This document shows, piece after piece, positions 6,896-16,175 of a stretch of 64,000 nucleotides of DNA. The notes beneath the pieces are model-generated. The model was not told the origin of the DNA, did not search any database, and was given only the letters and a program-made list of their open reading frames with translations. The stretch comes from JAEXNA01 sp037189585 (GTDB lineage Bacteria; Vulcanimicrobiota; Xenobia; Xenobiales; JADMJV01). How positions within the stretch are numbered: position 1 is the stretch's first letter; every line of letters starts with the position of its first letter. A program made the position numbers and the translations under genes. The stretch covers positions 62,001-126,000 of the forward strand of contig JBBCJA010000021.1 in assembly GCA_037189585.1 (NCBI GenBank), given 5' to 3'.

Positions 6896-9673
6896 ATGGC
6901 GTCGAAACCGGCTGCAAGTCAACGGGCCTCACGAATCGTGAACGGCCGCGAGGACGGAAAAGAGCACGGGGAAAGGAAAACTGCGCTTCGGGTGAGCGTT
7001 AAGATCGCCGAGAGGTTGCAGCGGGTGCGCTCTTACGGCGAGCGTCAAATCCCGCTGGGACCGGGTGTTGTTTGGTTCTCGAATCCTGACTTGGGAACGG
7101 GGATCTGCTTTCCTATTCAAAAATTGGCCTACCGCGTGCGTCTCTCGGGACCCACCGGCGCGGTTGAAGCGCTTCTCTCTTTTGTCAACCCCACCACTCA
7201 GCCTCAACAAGCCTACTTCCTTTTCCCCTTAGACCGCGAGGTCACGCCGGTGGTCCTTCGCGGTAAACACGGCTCTCACCAGATAGAGATCGAGGTTAGC
7301 CCCAATCCGCAAGACAGTCCGGAAGAGTCTTTGCGCGAAGGCCTTCCCGTACCGCTAGCCCGGCTCTTTCAGAACGAGACAGAACGTGTTCTGGCCATCA
7401 GCCTGGGAGAGGTCGCTCCGGGCGGTCAGGTCGACTTTCAGATCTTGTATGCCTGTTTTGTCTCCGAAAGTGGGGAAGAGGGGAGGGGTTTCTCTTTTCG
7501 TCTACCTTTGATGGCCTCGCGCGCCCTAACCACTCTCGACCCCGACCAGGTCGAGCAGACGGCTCTGGCCATAGGGCTCGAGCGTGGCGCGCAGGTCGCC
7601 GTCTCCATTCTTATAGAAGCCTCCGACCTGCAGCCCGGCCGCATCTCGACCTCCCAGGTTTGTGGTGTGGCCCCTCAGGCCAATGGAGACCTCGCCATCG
7701 AGTACGACCGTTCCAAACAGCTGGAAGCGCGCGACTTCGTCGTCGACTACCACTTGTGGACGGGGCCCCGGCCCAAAGCCTGGCTACGCAGCCAGGGTCG
7801 CCACTTCTTGCTCAACTTCTTGCCCCCTGAGGGAGAGACGCCAAGTCTACCACGCCGCATCGTCTTTTTGGTGGACGGTTCCGAAGAGATGAACAAGATC
7901 GGCGCCCACAGGTGCCATGCCTGCATTTCTGGCGTTTTAAAGGGATTGGGACCTCAGGACAGCTTCGCTCTGGTCACTTTTAACCGCGATGTCGCGGGGT
8001 TCAAGAGTGGCGATTTTGTGGAGACTCGGCTGGCTGATGAAGCGCTTGCCTGGCTCAGGGAGTACAAGTTCGGGGGCGTGGCCGACCTGAAGGCGCTACT
8101 CGAACGCGTGGTCAAACTCCCCAAACAGCCCGACAGCGTCCTGTCCATCGTCTTGGTAACCGCGGGTCGGCTCGGTAACGAGCCGGAGTTGTACCGTCTG
8201 CTCCAGGGCTCACGAGAGAACCTGCGTTTTTTTCCCATTATACTGGGACGAAAAGCCGATCCCCATTTCGCCCGGGCGGCCGCGAAGGCCACTGGTGGGC
8301 GCGCCTTTCGCGCTCTTTCTGAGGAGTCGGTCTCGCGGGTCTGTGAACGACTTCTCGAGGAGACTCGACAGCCGGTTTTAGAAATTGTGGGGATCCAGGA
8401 TCGTGGACTGGGTTTCCAAGGGGACAGCCTGACGCCTAAATATCCTAGTGGACTCTCCTCTCGACGACCGATCAATATTCTTGGTCTGCATACGGGAAAA
8501 GGCGGGGTTGAAGCCGGAGGAAAATCCTCCCACGGCGTTTCTTGGAGCGAGCAGGTCGAACCGAAAGAGATCTTTCACAAGGTTCTGCACGTGATCTGGG
8601 CCATGGTCAAAGCCGGCGAACTCGATGACGAAGCCCGCATGCTTGATCGCGCCGAGAAAAGCATTCTACGAAACGTGGTCCGTAATCTCTCCGAGGAGTA
8701 TTTTCTCACCAACAGCCATACCGCCGCGATCATCAAAGACAATAGCGGTCAGGACCCCAGGTTCGCGGCCCAGTTCGAGCCGTGGAGATGGCTCAAGATC
8801 GTGGAAAAGTCCGACGAGAATGCCAAATCCGCCAATGAACTCCTGGAAGAGCAGAAGTCACAAAAGGGGATCAAGGGTGGACGCTCGCTCGGATCGACGC
8901 GGGGTGGACTCAAGATGAAAGACACCCTGGGCAAGTCGGCCACCGTCTTCGGCTCCAAGCTTGGCCATCAGAATCGACTTTCAGGTTCGGTCAAGGACGG
9001 GATCTTCAATAAACCGATGTTAGGCGGTGGCACGGCCACCACCACCATCGAACCTTCCCTTCCTCAACCCGAACCGGTGAGTCCCGCGGCCAGTGTCGGA
9101 TCTCACCAACACGGTGGAACCGCGGTGCTACCGCCGCTTCCTCCTGTTCCTCCCACCATCTCCGCTCCTCCCACCATTTCCACCGCTCCAGCCGAGCCGT
9201 CGACACCGGACCGGCCGGTCCGGCCCGTGGCCCTGCGCCCGTCGGAGCCTTCATCGGTCCCAACCGGATTTCAAAGACCGACCACCATACCGCCTTCAAC
9301 GTCGCCCCCCCCCGCCAAACCCGCGCTACCGACGCCACGGGATCTCGCCGCCAAAGTGACAGCCGAGGCTCGAAGCGGAGCACCCGAGGTAGTGGCTAAA
9401 GAAGCTCTGAAAAGAGATCCCGAGTTGCGCCAAGCCTTGATGAATCAAATGAGGCAACTCCACGCCGCTCTGGGTACTTCCCAAGATCCGGAACAGTTGG
9501 GGGAGCTCACCGATGTGGTTTTGCTCAGACTAGCCCAGGTCGCGCCTTACTCCGAGTTGTTAGTGCGCGCCTACGGGCTCGGCTACCAAGGACGTGGGCT
9601 TCTTACGGAGAACCTTGACGAGGCGAAGGAAAAGCTAAAATTTTGGCTGACTCGGTTCGCGAAACTTTTCTGA
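6896..9673 (+). CDS. VIT and von Willebrand factor A domain protein with Pro-rich region
   Basis: A 925-aa protein. A VIT-like beta domain (about 40-235; family-type stretches such as YFLFPLDREVTPV) precedes a linker and a vWA domain (about 318-500). The vWA domain starts RIVFLVDGSEEM, a slightly altered MIDAS (DxSxx; Glu replaces the usual second Ser). VIT/vWA architecture is shared with inter-alpha-trypsin inhibitor heavy chains and many bacterial proteins of unknown function. After an Ala/Lys/Gly segment there is a long Pro/Thr/Ser-rich linker (about 725-820) and a helical C-terminal domain (about 820-925). No signal peptide is seen. It leads a three-gene set; the next gene, also Pro-rich, begins 16 bp downstream. 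The role is probably protein-protein assembly. Confidence 0.8.
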   Translation: MASKPAASQRASRIVNGREDGKEHGERKTALRVSVKIAERLQRVRSYGERQIPLGPGVVWFSNPDLGTGICFPIQKLAYRVRLSGPTGAVEALLSFVNPTTQPQQAYFLFPLDREVTPVVLRGKHGSHQIEIEVSPNPQDSPEESLREGLPVPLARLFQNETERVLAISLGEVAPGGQVDFQILYACFVSESGEEGRGFSFRLPLMASRALTTLDPDQVEQTALAIGLERGAQVAVSILIEASDLQPGRISTSQVCGVAPQANGDLAIEYDRSKQLEARDFVVDYHLWTGPRPKAWLRSQGRHFLLNFLPPEGETPSLPRRIVFLVDGSEEMNKIGAHRCHACISGVLKGLGPQDSFALVTFNRDVAGFKSGDFVETRLADEALAWLREYKFGGVADLKALLERVVKLPKQPDSVLSIVLVTAGRLGNEPELYRLLQGSRENLRFFPIILGRKADPHFARAAAKATGGRAFRALSEESVSRVCERLLEETRQPVLEIVGIQDRGLGFQGDSLTPKYPSGLSSRRPINILGLHTGKGGVEAGGKSSHGVSWSEQVEPKEIFHKVLHVIWAMVKAGELDDEARMLDRAEKSILRNVVRNLSEEYFLTNSHTAAIIKDNSGQDPRFAAQFEPWRWLKIVEKSDENAKSANELLEEQKSQKGIKGGRSLGSTRGGLKMKDTLGKSATVFGSKLGHQNRLSGSVKDGIFNKPMLGGGTATTTIEPSLPQPEPVSPAASVGSHQHGGTAVLPPLPPVPPTISAPPTISTAPAEPSTPDRPVRPVALRPSEPSSVPTGFQRPTTIPPSTSPPPAKPALPTPRDLAAKVTAEARSGAPEVVAKEALKRDPELRQALMNQMRQLHAALGTSQDPEQLGELTDVVLLRLAQVAPYSELLVRAYGLGYQGRGLLTENLDEAKEKLKFWLTRFAKLF

Positions 9674-9689
9674 GGCGAATTCTAATTTC

Positions 9690-10334
9690 ATGGCTCCGAT
9701 GAAACGTGAGCGACAATGGGACATGTTCGATGTCGCCATTGGCGCCTGTGAGCTCGACGACTATCTCAATCAACGCTACCAGGAAAGCGACCTTCAATCG
9801 AAGTTCTGGGTTGAAAAGGAAGACCGGGTCGATGAACTGCGCCCTCCGGCTCCCGGCACCAAAGAACAAGTTCTGATTCCCGTCCAGGGTCCGGGGGTCA
9901 CACCTCCCGCGCCACCTCAACAAGTCTCAGCCGAGCCCTTACCGAGCCGTCCGCCCTGGGAAGCCCAGGTCGACGAGGCACCGTTGCCGTCGCGCCCGCC
10001 ATGGGAGGCTCCGTCCGCCTCGGAACCGCGGCACGAGACTGCTCCTGTCCAAGTAACGCCGCCGCCGGCTCAAACGCCATCGCCAGTCACCCCGCCTCCT
10101 AGAGTCGAGGTCCCGGCGACGGCGGTGGAGCCCCCACCGATTCCTGTCCCTCCGCCTCCCGTCGTGGAAACAACGCAGGTCTCACCGCCACCTGAAGCGG
10201 TGGCCTCCGCCGCTCCTCTGCCTCCAAATATGGCCGAGCTTCTGGCCCGTTTCCATCAAGCGACCCAGGCCTATGAGGAGAGGACCAAGGGAGTTCTGGA
10301 GGAGCTTTCGGGAGAAGAGCCCGAGGAGTCTTAA
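9690..10334 (+). CDS. Proline-rich protein of unknown function
   Basis: A 214-aa protein. A short ordered, charged N-terminus (about 1-50, containing ELDDYLNQRYQESDL) is followed by about 130 residues of Pro/Val/Ala/Thr-rich sequence with a tandem near-repeat (LPSRPPWEA twice, about residues 89-108). A predicted C-terminal helix (about 180-214) includes MAELLARFHQ and is Glu-rich at the end. An alternative ATG lies at 9699. No enzyme motif, signal peptide or TM segment is present. It lies between the vWA protein and the PAS-GEDEF-EAL protein with short gaps, so the three probably form one operon, and the Pro-rich linker suggests an adaptor. No family was recognised. Confidence 0.65.
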   Translation: MAPMKRERQWDMFDVAIGACELDDYLNQRYQESDLQSKFWVEKEDRVDELRPPAPGTKEQVLIPVQGPGVTPPAPPQQVSAEPLPSRPPWEAQVDEAPLPSRPPWEAPSASEPRHETAPVQVTPPPAQTPSPVTPPPRVEVPATAVEPPPIPVPPPPVVETTQVSPPPEAVASAAPLPPNMAELLARFHQATQAYEERTKGVLEELSGEEPEES

Positions 10335-10404
10335 AGCCGCCCTTTTCTCTCGCAAACTCACAAGAACAGCAGGTTTGCTCTCCTTTCTGGGTGAACGTCC
10401 CGGC

Positions 10405-13400
10405 ATGTCCGCCGAAGTAGTCGCCGCTGGAAGCGACGAGTTAGTCAGCGTTCTGGAACAGCTTCCAGAGGGCGTCTTTGTCTTAGACGGCGAGCAGAGG
10501 ATCATCTTCGGTAACAAGCCGGGCTTTCGCCTCATCAAACTCAAAGCCAAGACCAGTCTGGGCCAGCCTTTCCCTTACCCTCTCGAAGACGGAACCATGC
10601 GCGACTTCGACGTCGAAATGCTGGTCAAGTCCATCACCTGGGCGGGTCTCGAGGCTAATCTGGTCCACCTCAAACCTCTCAAGAGCGCCGGAGCTTTCCA
10701 CCTGGAGTGGAAGTTGGAGTCGGCCTTGGAGAAAGCTCGCTCGGCCGAGGTCATGCTGGAGGAATGGAAGAGTCGCGAGGAGATGCCGGCCGTCGACCAT
10801 GCCGGCTCCACCGAACTCGAGAAGACTCGCGACCAGCTCGCCGCGGCGATAGCTCGGGAAGCCGAACTTTCAGGTCGGCTGGACGAATACCAGCAGATGA
10901 TCGCTCATCAGCGTGAGGAGTTCGACGAGCGGCTCTCCGAACTGGAATCGCTTCTGGAAATGGCCGAAACACGGGCCGACGAGCTCCAATCGGAAGTTGT
11001 CACGGGGGACCATCAGACGGCAGCCGAACTCCAACACGCCGTGTCCCTGGCTCGCGAGGCCGAGGATCAGATCCGGGCTTTGGAGGGAGAACTTTCCGAG
11101 GCTCGCAACCGGGTTCGGGTGGCCGAGGAGCAGGCCGAGGTCGCTGAAGAGCGAGCCTACGGCTTGGAAGCCGAACTCGAGAAGCTCTCGAGCGAGGCCT
11201 CCGAGATCTCCAGCGAGGAGCTGGAAGCTTTACAACAAGAGCTGGCCACTCTTAAAGAACAGGCCGAGCGGTGGGAGAAAGAAGCCGCCGAATGGCGCGC
11301 TCAAGCCGAGCAGTCGATCGCCGCGCTGCAAGCTCAGAGCGAGGGTGCCGAAAGCCGCGAGCGGGAAAACGACAACCTAGCTCGGGCCCGTGAGATCGAA
11401 GTGGTGGAACTGGCCGAGCGCCTCGCCTCGAGGGACGAGGAGCTAGCCATCCTCACCGACAGAGTCGAGGCCAAGGAGGACGAGCTGGCCTCTGTTCTGT
11501 CAAAGCTCCAAGAGCGCGAACAGGAGCTGACCAGCCATGGCGGGCGGTCCGCGGCCAAGGACGAAGAGCTGTCGCGGCTGACCGACCAACTTTCGCAACG
11601 CGAAACCGAGCTCATCGAACTGACCGAGCGGCTTAGCCAAAAGGAAGAAGAGCTCTCTGGACTAAAGGCCGAGAACTCCCAACTGCTGTCCCGTCTCGAA
11701 GCGCAAAGCGGGGACACCCAGTCCCTAGGCCACGACATCGAGCACCTGCGCCAAGAGCTTGAAACCGCTCGTCAAGAGGCCCAAGAGCGGGAGAGCGCTC
11801 TCGAGGCCGAGCTTGACGCGATGCGCGGAAAGCTGGAAACGGCGGAGGAAACGCTTCGAGTCCGCAGCGAGGAGTCCGACGAGCTGGCCGAGCAACTGCG
11901 AGCCGAGACGGAAGAGTCCGAGGAGCTGGTAGCTCAGCTTCGGGAGGAAAATGATCGTCTTGGGGAGTTGATGCGGGAACAAGTGGAGGAGCTCGAAAGC
12001 CTTCGAGAGATCGCCGCCGACGCCGAGAGCATGCTGGTGGAGTTCGACGAACTCCGACAAGCTCACGAGGAGCTTCTGTCCCAAAGCTCGGCTGGAGAGG
12101 CCGCCAGCCTGGAAGCCGAGGAGCTTCGAGGGCGATTGGCCGAGCTCGAGCCGGTCGCGGCCGAGGCCGAACGCCTGCAAAAGGAAGTCCAGAAGCTGGT
12201 CGCCCAACTCGATGAGGCGGGCGCGCAGGCCGAGAAGGGCGAGAAGGCTGAAAAGCTCGAGCGTAAACTGGAGGGGGCCCTTCGCCGGGCCGAGGAAGCC
12301 GAGGAGCGACTCATCGAGGAGAGACGGCTGTTAGCCGAGCTGCGTCAAACTTCAGAGCGCCGTATCGGCGAATTGGAAAATCGCCAGTCGGCGTCGGGCC
12401 CTGTCGACCACGATCCTGAAACGGAACGTCTGGCCTTTCAAGACCCGCTCACCGGTCTTCCCAATCGCAATATTCTCCATCGTTACCTGGGTTTCATGCT
12501 CAAGCAGTCGGTGCGCTACGATCGCTACACCGCGCTTTTACGCATCGATTGTGACAATTTTAAAACCATCAGCGACACTTTCGGCAGCGAGGTGGGGGAT
12601 CGGTTGATCCGTTTGTTGGGCGAACGTCTCTCGGCCGTGGTGCGAAGCTCGGACGTCCTGGGGCGGCTCGGCGAGGACGAGTTCGCCATCCTGCTCTCCG
12701 AGCTAAGCGACCAAAAGGAAGCCTCGGTGGTCACGGCATCGGTCATCAAGCGGATCTACCAGATGCTCAAGAAGCCGTTCGCCATCGAGGACCAGAATAT
12801 TTCTATCAACGTTTCGATCGGTGTCTCTCTCTATCCGCTCGATGCCGCCAATGGCGAGCAGATGATGCAGCATTCCGGAGTCGCTCTCAAGCGAGCCAAA
12901 GAAACCGGCCGAGGCCAAGCTCAGTACTTCACCCCTGAGGTTCAGTCGACTCACGAGGCCCGTATGCAGCTCGATCACGAGCTCAAGCTCGGCCTGGAAC
13001 GTGGAGAGTTCGGACTGTTGTACCAACCGATCTTCGATCTCTCCAACGGACAGGTGGTCGGTGTGGAAGCCTTGATACGTTGGAACCATCCACGACTTGG
13101 CTCTATCGGTCCTGACGAATTCCTCAAGGTCGCCGAGGAGTCGGGTATCATCGTCTTGATCGGGAACTGGGCCATGCGCGCCGCCCTTCAGCGAGCCGCC
13201 CAGTGGCAGCAGGCGGGCCTGGGGCTCTTCGTCTCCTTGAACCTCTCGCGGCGCCAACTGCTGCAAGCCGACCTGGTTCCGTTGGTGCACAGCACGTTAG
13301 CCGAATTCCGTTGCTCGGCTGATCGGGTCCTCTTGGAGATCACCGAGGAGTTGAGCGGGCCCGAGCTGCCTCGTCTTCGAGACACTCTGGCCAGCCTGCA

Positions 13401-13722
13401 GCAGGTCGGAGTGCGACTGGCCGTGGACAACTTCGGAACCTCGGCGAGCTCTCTGCAAGAGTTAAGGCGCGGACCGTTCCAGGTGCTCAAGATCGACCGT
13501 CGTTTTGTTCGTGGCGTCCCGGCCCACGAAGAGAACGCGGGCATCGTCATGTCGGCTCTAACCATGGGACACCATCTTAGTCGCATCACGGTGGCGGTGG
13601 GTGTGGAGACCGAGGCGGAGAAGAACTGGCTGGCCAAAACCGGCTGCCGATTCGCCCAGGGCAACCTACTCTCGCCACCACTACAGCCCGAGCAGGTCGC
13701 CGACATCGTCTCGCGTCGCTAA
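10405..13722 (+). CDS. PAS, long coiled coil, degenerate GGDEF (GEDEF) and EAL protein
   Basis: A 1105-aa c-di-GMP-related protein. A PAS-like sensor (about 10-85) is followed by about 570 residues of Glu/Ala/Leu-rich coiled coil (about 105-675), a GGDEF domain (about 685-850) and an EAL domain (about 865-1100). The diguanylate cyclase signature is GEDEF (about residue 755), a non-consensus form. The EAL domain keeps EALIRW, SLNLS, LEITEE, LKIDRRF and GVETEAE, but the second Asp of the usual DDFGT is Asn (DNFGT, about 1008), a metal-ligand change. Known GEDEF-EAL proteins such as Caulobacter CC3396 use the GEDEF domain as a GTP sensor activating phosphodiesterase. The frame is open from 10273 upstream; ATG 10405 is preferred. 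Confidence 0.88.
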   Translation: MSAEVVAAGSDELVSVLEQLPEGVFVLDGEQRIIFGNKPGFRLIKLKAKTSLGQPFPYPLEDGTMRDFDVEMLVKSITWAGLEANLVHLKPLKSAGAFHLEWKLESALEKARSAEVMLEEWKSREEMPAVDHAGSTELEKTRDQLAAAIAREAELSGRLDEYQQMIAHQREEFDERLSELESLLEMAETRADELQSEVVTGDHQTAAELQHAVSLAREAEDQIRALEGELSEARNRVRVAEEQAEVAEERAYGLEAELEKLSSEASEISSEELEALQQELATLKEQAERWEKEAAEWRAQAEQSIAALQAQSEGAESRERENDNLARAREIEVVELAERLASRDEELAILTDRVEAKEDELASVLSKLQEREQELTSHGGRSAAKDEELSRLTDQLSQRETELIELTERLSQKEEELSGLKAENSQLLSRLEAQSGDTQSLGHDIEHLRQELETARQEAQERESALEAELDAMRGKLETAEETLRVRSEESDELAEQLRAETEESEELVAQLREENDRLGELMREQVEELESLREIAADAESMLVEFDELRQAHEELLSQSSAGEAASLEAEELRGRLAELEPVAAEAERLQKEVQKLVAQLDEAGAQAEKGEKAEKLERKLEGALRRAEEAEERLIEERRLLAELRQTSERRIGELENRQSASGPVDHDPETERLAFQDPLTGLPNRNILHRYLGFMLKQSVRYDRYTALLRIDCDNFKTISDTFGSEVGDRLIRLLGERLSAVVRSSDVLGRLGEDEFAILLSELSDQKEASVVTASVIKRIYQMLKKPFAIEDQNISINVSIGVSLYPLDAANGEQMMQHSGVALKRAKETGRGQAQYFTPEVQSTHEARMQLDHELKLGLERGEFGLLYQPIFDLSNGQVVGVEALIRWNHPRLGSIGPDEFLKVAEESGIIVLIGNWAMRAALQRAAQWQQAGLGLFVSLNLSRRQLLQADLVPLVHSTLAEFRCSADRVLLEITEELSGPELPRLRDTLASLQQVGVRLAVDNFGTSASSLQELRRGPFQVLKIDRRFVRGVPAHEENAGIVMSALTMGHHLSRITVAVGVETEAEKNWLAKTGCRFAQGNLLSPPLQPEQVADIVSRR

Positions 13723-13769
13723 ACCGGTTCTCGAGAGGTTTCCACCGGGGCCATTAGGAAATGGCGGGC

Positions 13770-14951
13770 ATGAATTTTGACCGTGTTCTCCTTTTGGTAC
13801 TCGATGGGTGTGGCGCCGGAGTCGCTCCCGACGCTTCCGACTTTGGCGACGACCCAGCCCATCCCGGCGACACTTTAGTCCATGTCGCTCAGGCCGTCGG
13901 TGGTCTGAAGATCCCGCACCTGCGCCGACTGGGGCTAGGCAATCTGCTCGAGCTTCAAGGAGGCGGCCCGGTGGAGACACCTGAGGGATCGTTCGCTCGT
14001 CTGCGCGAGAAGAGTCGGGGCGGGAAGGACACCGTCACGGGCCACTGGGAGATGATGGGGATCGTGGCGGAAGAGAAGTTCCCCACCTATCCCAAAGGCT
14101 TTCCCCAGGAGCTGCTCGACGCTTTCTCGGCCAAAATAGGACGAAAGGTTTTGGGGAATCGGGCCGCCTCCGGCACCGTGATCATCGAGGAGCTAGGGGA
14201 GGAGCACCTGGCTACAGGCTCTCCCATCGTCTACACCAGCGCCGACTCGGTCTTTCAGATCGCCTGTAACGAGGAGATCATCCCTATCGAGGAGCTCTAC
14301 GAGATGTGCCTTGCCGCGCGAGAGCTTCTGCACGGTGAGCATGCGGTGCAGAGAGTGATCGCCCGGCCTTTTGAAGGGAAGGACAAGGCTAGCTTCCGAC
14401 GGACCGAACGTCGCAAGGATTTTCCCCTCTCACCGCCTCGAAATGTTTTGGACCACCTGACCGACGCCGGAGTTTTCACCGCCGGCATCGGCGTCATACC
14501 GGAGGTCTTCGACAATCGTGGGTTCTCTTACGCCTTCCGCACTCAGACCAACGAAGAGCACTACGAGGCGACCCTGAAACTTCTCACCGAGCATGAGAAG
14601 GGCTTCTTTTTTATCAACTTCGAGGACTTCGACATGCTCTATGGTCATCGGCTAGACCCCAAAGGATTCGCCGCGGCTCTCGAGACTTTTGACCGCTACC
14701 TGTCGGAAATTTTGGGAGCCATGAGCGAACGCGATCTTCTCCTGATCACGGCAGACCACGGCAACGACCCCACCATCCCCAGCACTGATCATACGCGGGA
14801 ATACGCGCCCTTGTTGATGGCGACCAAGGCCCGTTCGGAGGGCAAAAACCTGGGTGACCGGCCCACCTTTGCCGATGTCGGCGCCACCGTGTTGGACGCC
14901 TTCGGACTCGAGGCCTCCGAGCTTCCGGGCCAATCTCTGTTGACGATTTAG
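13770..14951 (+). CDS. deoB: Phosphopentomutase
   Basis: Interconverts ribose/deoxyribose 1-phosphate and 5-phosphate in nucleoside catabolism; an alkaline-phosphatase-superfamily, Mn-dependent cytosolic enzyme. Visible motifs are the metal Asp in LLVLDGCGAGVAPDA, the nucleophilic Thr in GGKDTVTGHWEMMG, and the C-terminal metal cluster ADHGNDPTIPSTDHTREYAP. Full length for the family (about 393 aa). An ATG at 13761 lies directly after AGGAA; the ATG at 13770 places that site 9 nt upstream and matches the usual MxFxRV start. Together with rpe it points to active pentose-phosphate salvage. Confidence 0.95.
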   Translation: MNFDRVLLLVLDGCGAGVAPDASDFGDDPAHPGDTLVHVAQAVGGLKIPHLRRLGLGNLLELQGGGPVETPEGSFARLREKSRGGKDTVTGHWEMMGIVAEEKFPTYPKGFPQELLDAFSAKIGRKVLGNRAASGTVIIEELGEEHLATGSPIVYTSADSVFQIACNEEIIPIEELYEMCLAARELLHGEHAVQRVIARPFEGKDKASFRRTERRKDFPLSPPRNVLDHLTDAGVFTAGIGVIPEVFDNRGFSYAFRTQTNEEHYEATLKLLTEHEKGFFFINFEDFDMLYGHRLDPKGFAAALETFDRYLSEILGAMSERDLLLITADHGNDPTIPSTDHTREYAPLLMATKARSEGKNLGDRPTFADVGATVLDAFGLEASELPGQSLLTI

Positions 14952-14994
14952 TGACCGCCATCATCTGGGCTAAATTTGATGGAGCCATGGTCTC

Positions 14995-16062
14995 ATGAAA
15001 CCTAATTTCTCCGAGCCTGGACGCGAAACCATCGAGCCGCACTGGACTCTGGGACGGCTCAAGGAGACATTCCCCGGAGTGGAGCTGGCGCTTTTCGCTC
15101 ACTTCGGAGTGGGCAGTCGGGAGCGTTCGGGCTTTGCCGCCTCGGAACGTCTCGACGACCTCTTACGCCGCCACTTGATCTTCGACGCGGCGCGAGCGTG
15201 TGAGCGCTTGGATGCTCTCGCCGCTGAAGATTGGGACCATCGGATCTCACCCCGGCAACTGTCGCTGGAGTTAGACACGACGGTCGTGATCGACGCTCGC
15301 TCTGAGCAGGATCATCAGCGAAGCAGACTTCCTGGAAGTCGCCTACTCTCCGCCCCGGTGGTCGCTGAACTGCGGGCCAACCCTCCCGCTCGTCTCCTGG
15401 TGGTCTGCTCCGACGGAAGCCAATCCCCCTCGGCTTCCCGCCATCTGCGCGGCTTTGGGATACCGGCCGGACACCTGGAAGGGGGGCTGATTGGCTGGAG
15501 TATTTGTTGTGATGAAAGTTTTCCCATAAATTATCCGCTTCGAGAAGTGCCAGGGCGATGGCATCTCCTGGCTGACGGCGAAACATTGCGTTATCGCCGA
15601 AGGCTCCCAGTGGAAAGTCGATGGCTTCTCTGGAAGCGCGAGGAGATACTCTCCCATCCTCGCTTACGAGCTCTGGCCGAAGCGCTTCCCACCCTGGAGA
15701 TGGTGATGGTCACCCCGCACTCCTTCGCCCTGCGTGGATTGCCGCGAGATCTTCATGAAGCGGTGCGGATATCGCAGCCCATGACCGAAGAGGTCGCACT
15801 TTGGAATAGCGGCGGACAAACTTCAGACCCTGCTGAGGAACAAGAGAGACTAACCAGGGTGCTGACCCACCAGGCGGACCTCATTCTTAAGGACCACAAA
15901 GGGACCGTTGAGATCGCGAGCTATCGAGACCGTCGTCTCGAAATCCGACTAGGCGGGGGCTGCGCCGGATGCGCCTCGGCCCAGATCACGACCCAACGCG
16001 AACTCGCCGCCGCGCTATACCGCGAAGTTCCTTTGCTCGACAGCATAACTTCCGCGGATTAA
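14995..16062 (+). CDS. Rhodanese-like / NifU C-terminal domain fusion protein
   Basis: A 355-aa protein with three parts. An N-terminal helical domain (about 17-85; TLGRLKETFPGVELALFAHFGVG) resembles short DUF1858/ScdA-type domains. A rhodanese-like domain (about 95-175) has an active-site-type loop CSDGSQS and the ending HLEGGLIGW. After a region without an assignment, a NifU C-terminal-like domain (about 270-345) carries the Cys pair in GGGCAGCASAQ, used in known NifU/Nfu proteins to hold a transient Fe-S cluster. The combination suggests sulfur-transfer or Fe-S carrier work. The start has a weak ribosome site. It stands 43 bp after deoB. This exact fusion is unusual to me. Confidence 0.75.
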   Translation: MKPNFSEPGRETIEPHWTLGRLKETFPGVELALFAHFGVGSRERSGFAASERLDDLLRRHLIFDAARACERLDALAAEDWDHRISPRQLSLELDTTVVIDARSEQDHQRSRLPGSRLLSAPVVAELRANPPARLLVVCSDGSQSPSASRHLRGFGIPAGHLEGGLIGWSICCDESFPINYPLREVPGRWHLLADGETLRYRRRLPVESRWLLWKREEILSHPRLRALAEALPTLEMVMVTPHSFALRGLPRDLHEAVRISQPMTEEVALWNSGGQTSDPAEEQERLTRVLTHQADLILKDHKGTVEIASYRDRRLEIRLGGGCAGCASAQITTQRELAAALYREVPLLDSITSAD

Positions 16063-16175
16063 GTGGGCCTCGGCGTACTGAGGTCCGGACGCGATGCGTG
16101 GCTAGACAGGAGAGGACGCTAGTGGGGTCAACTCACGGACTCATTCCGGAGCCAGGATGAGCCGGCCCTAATGTA

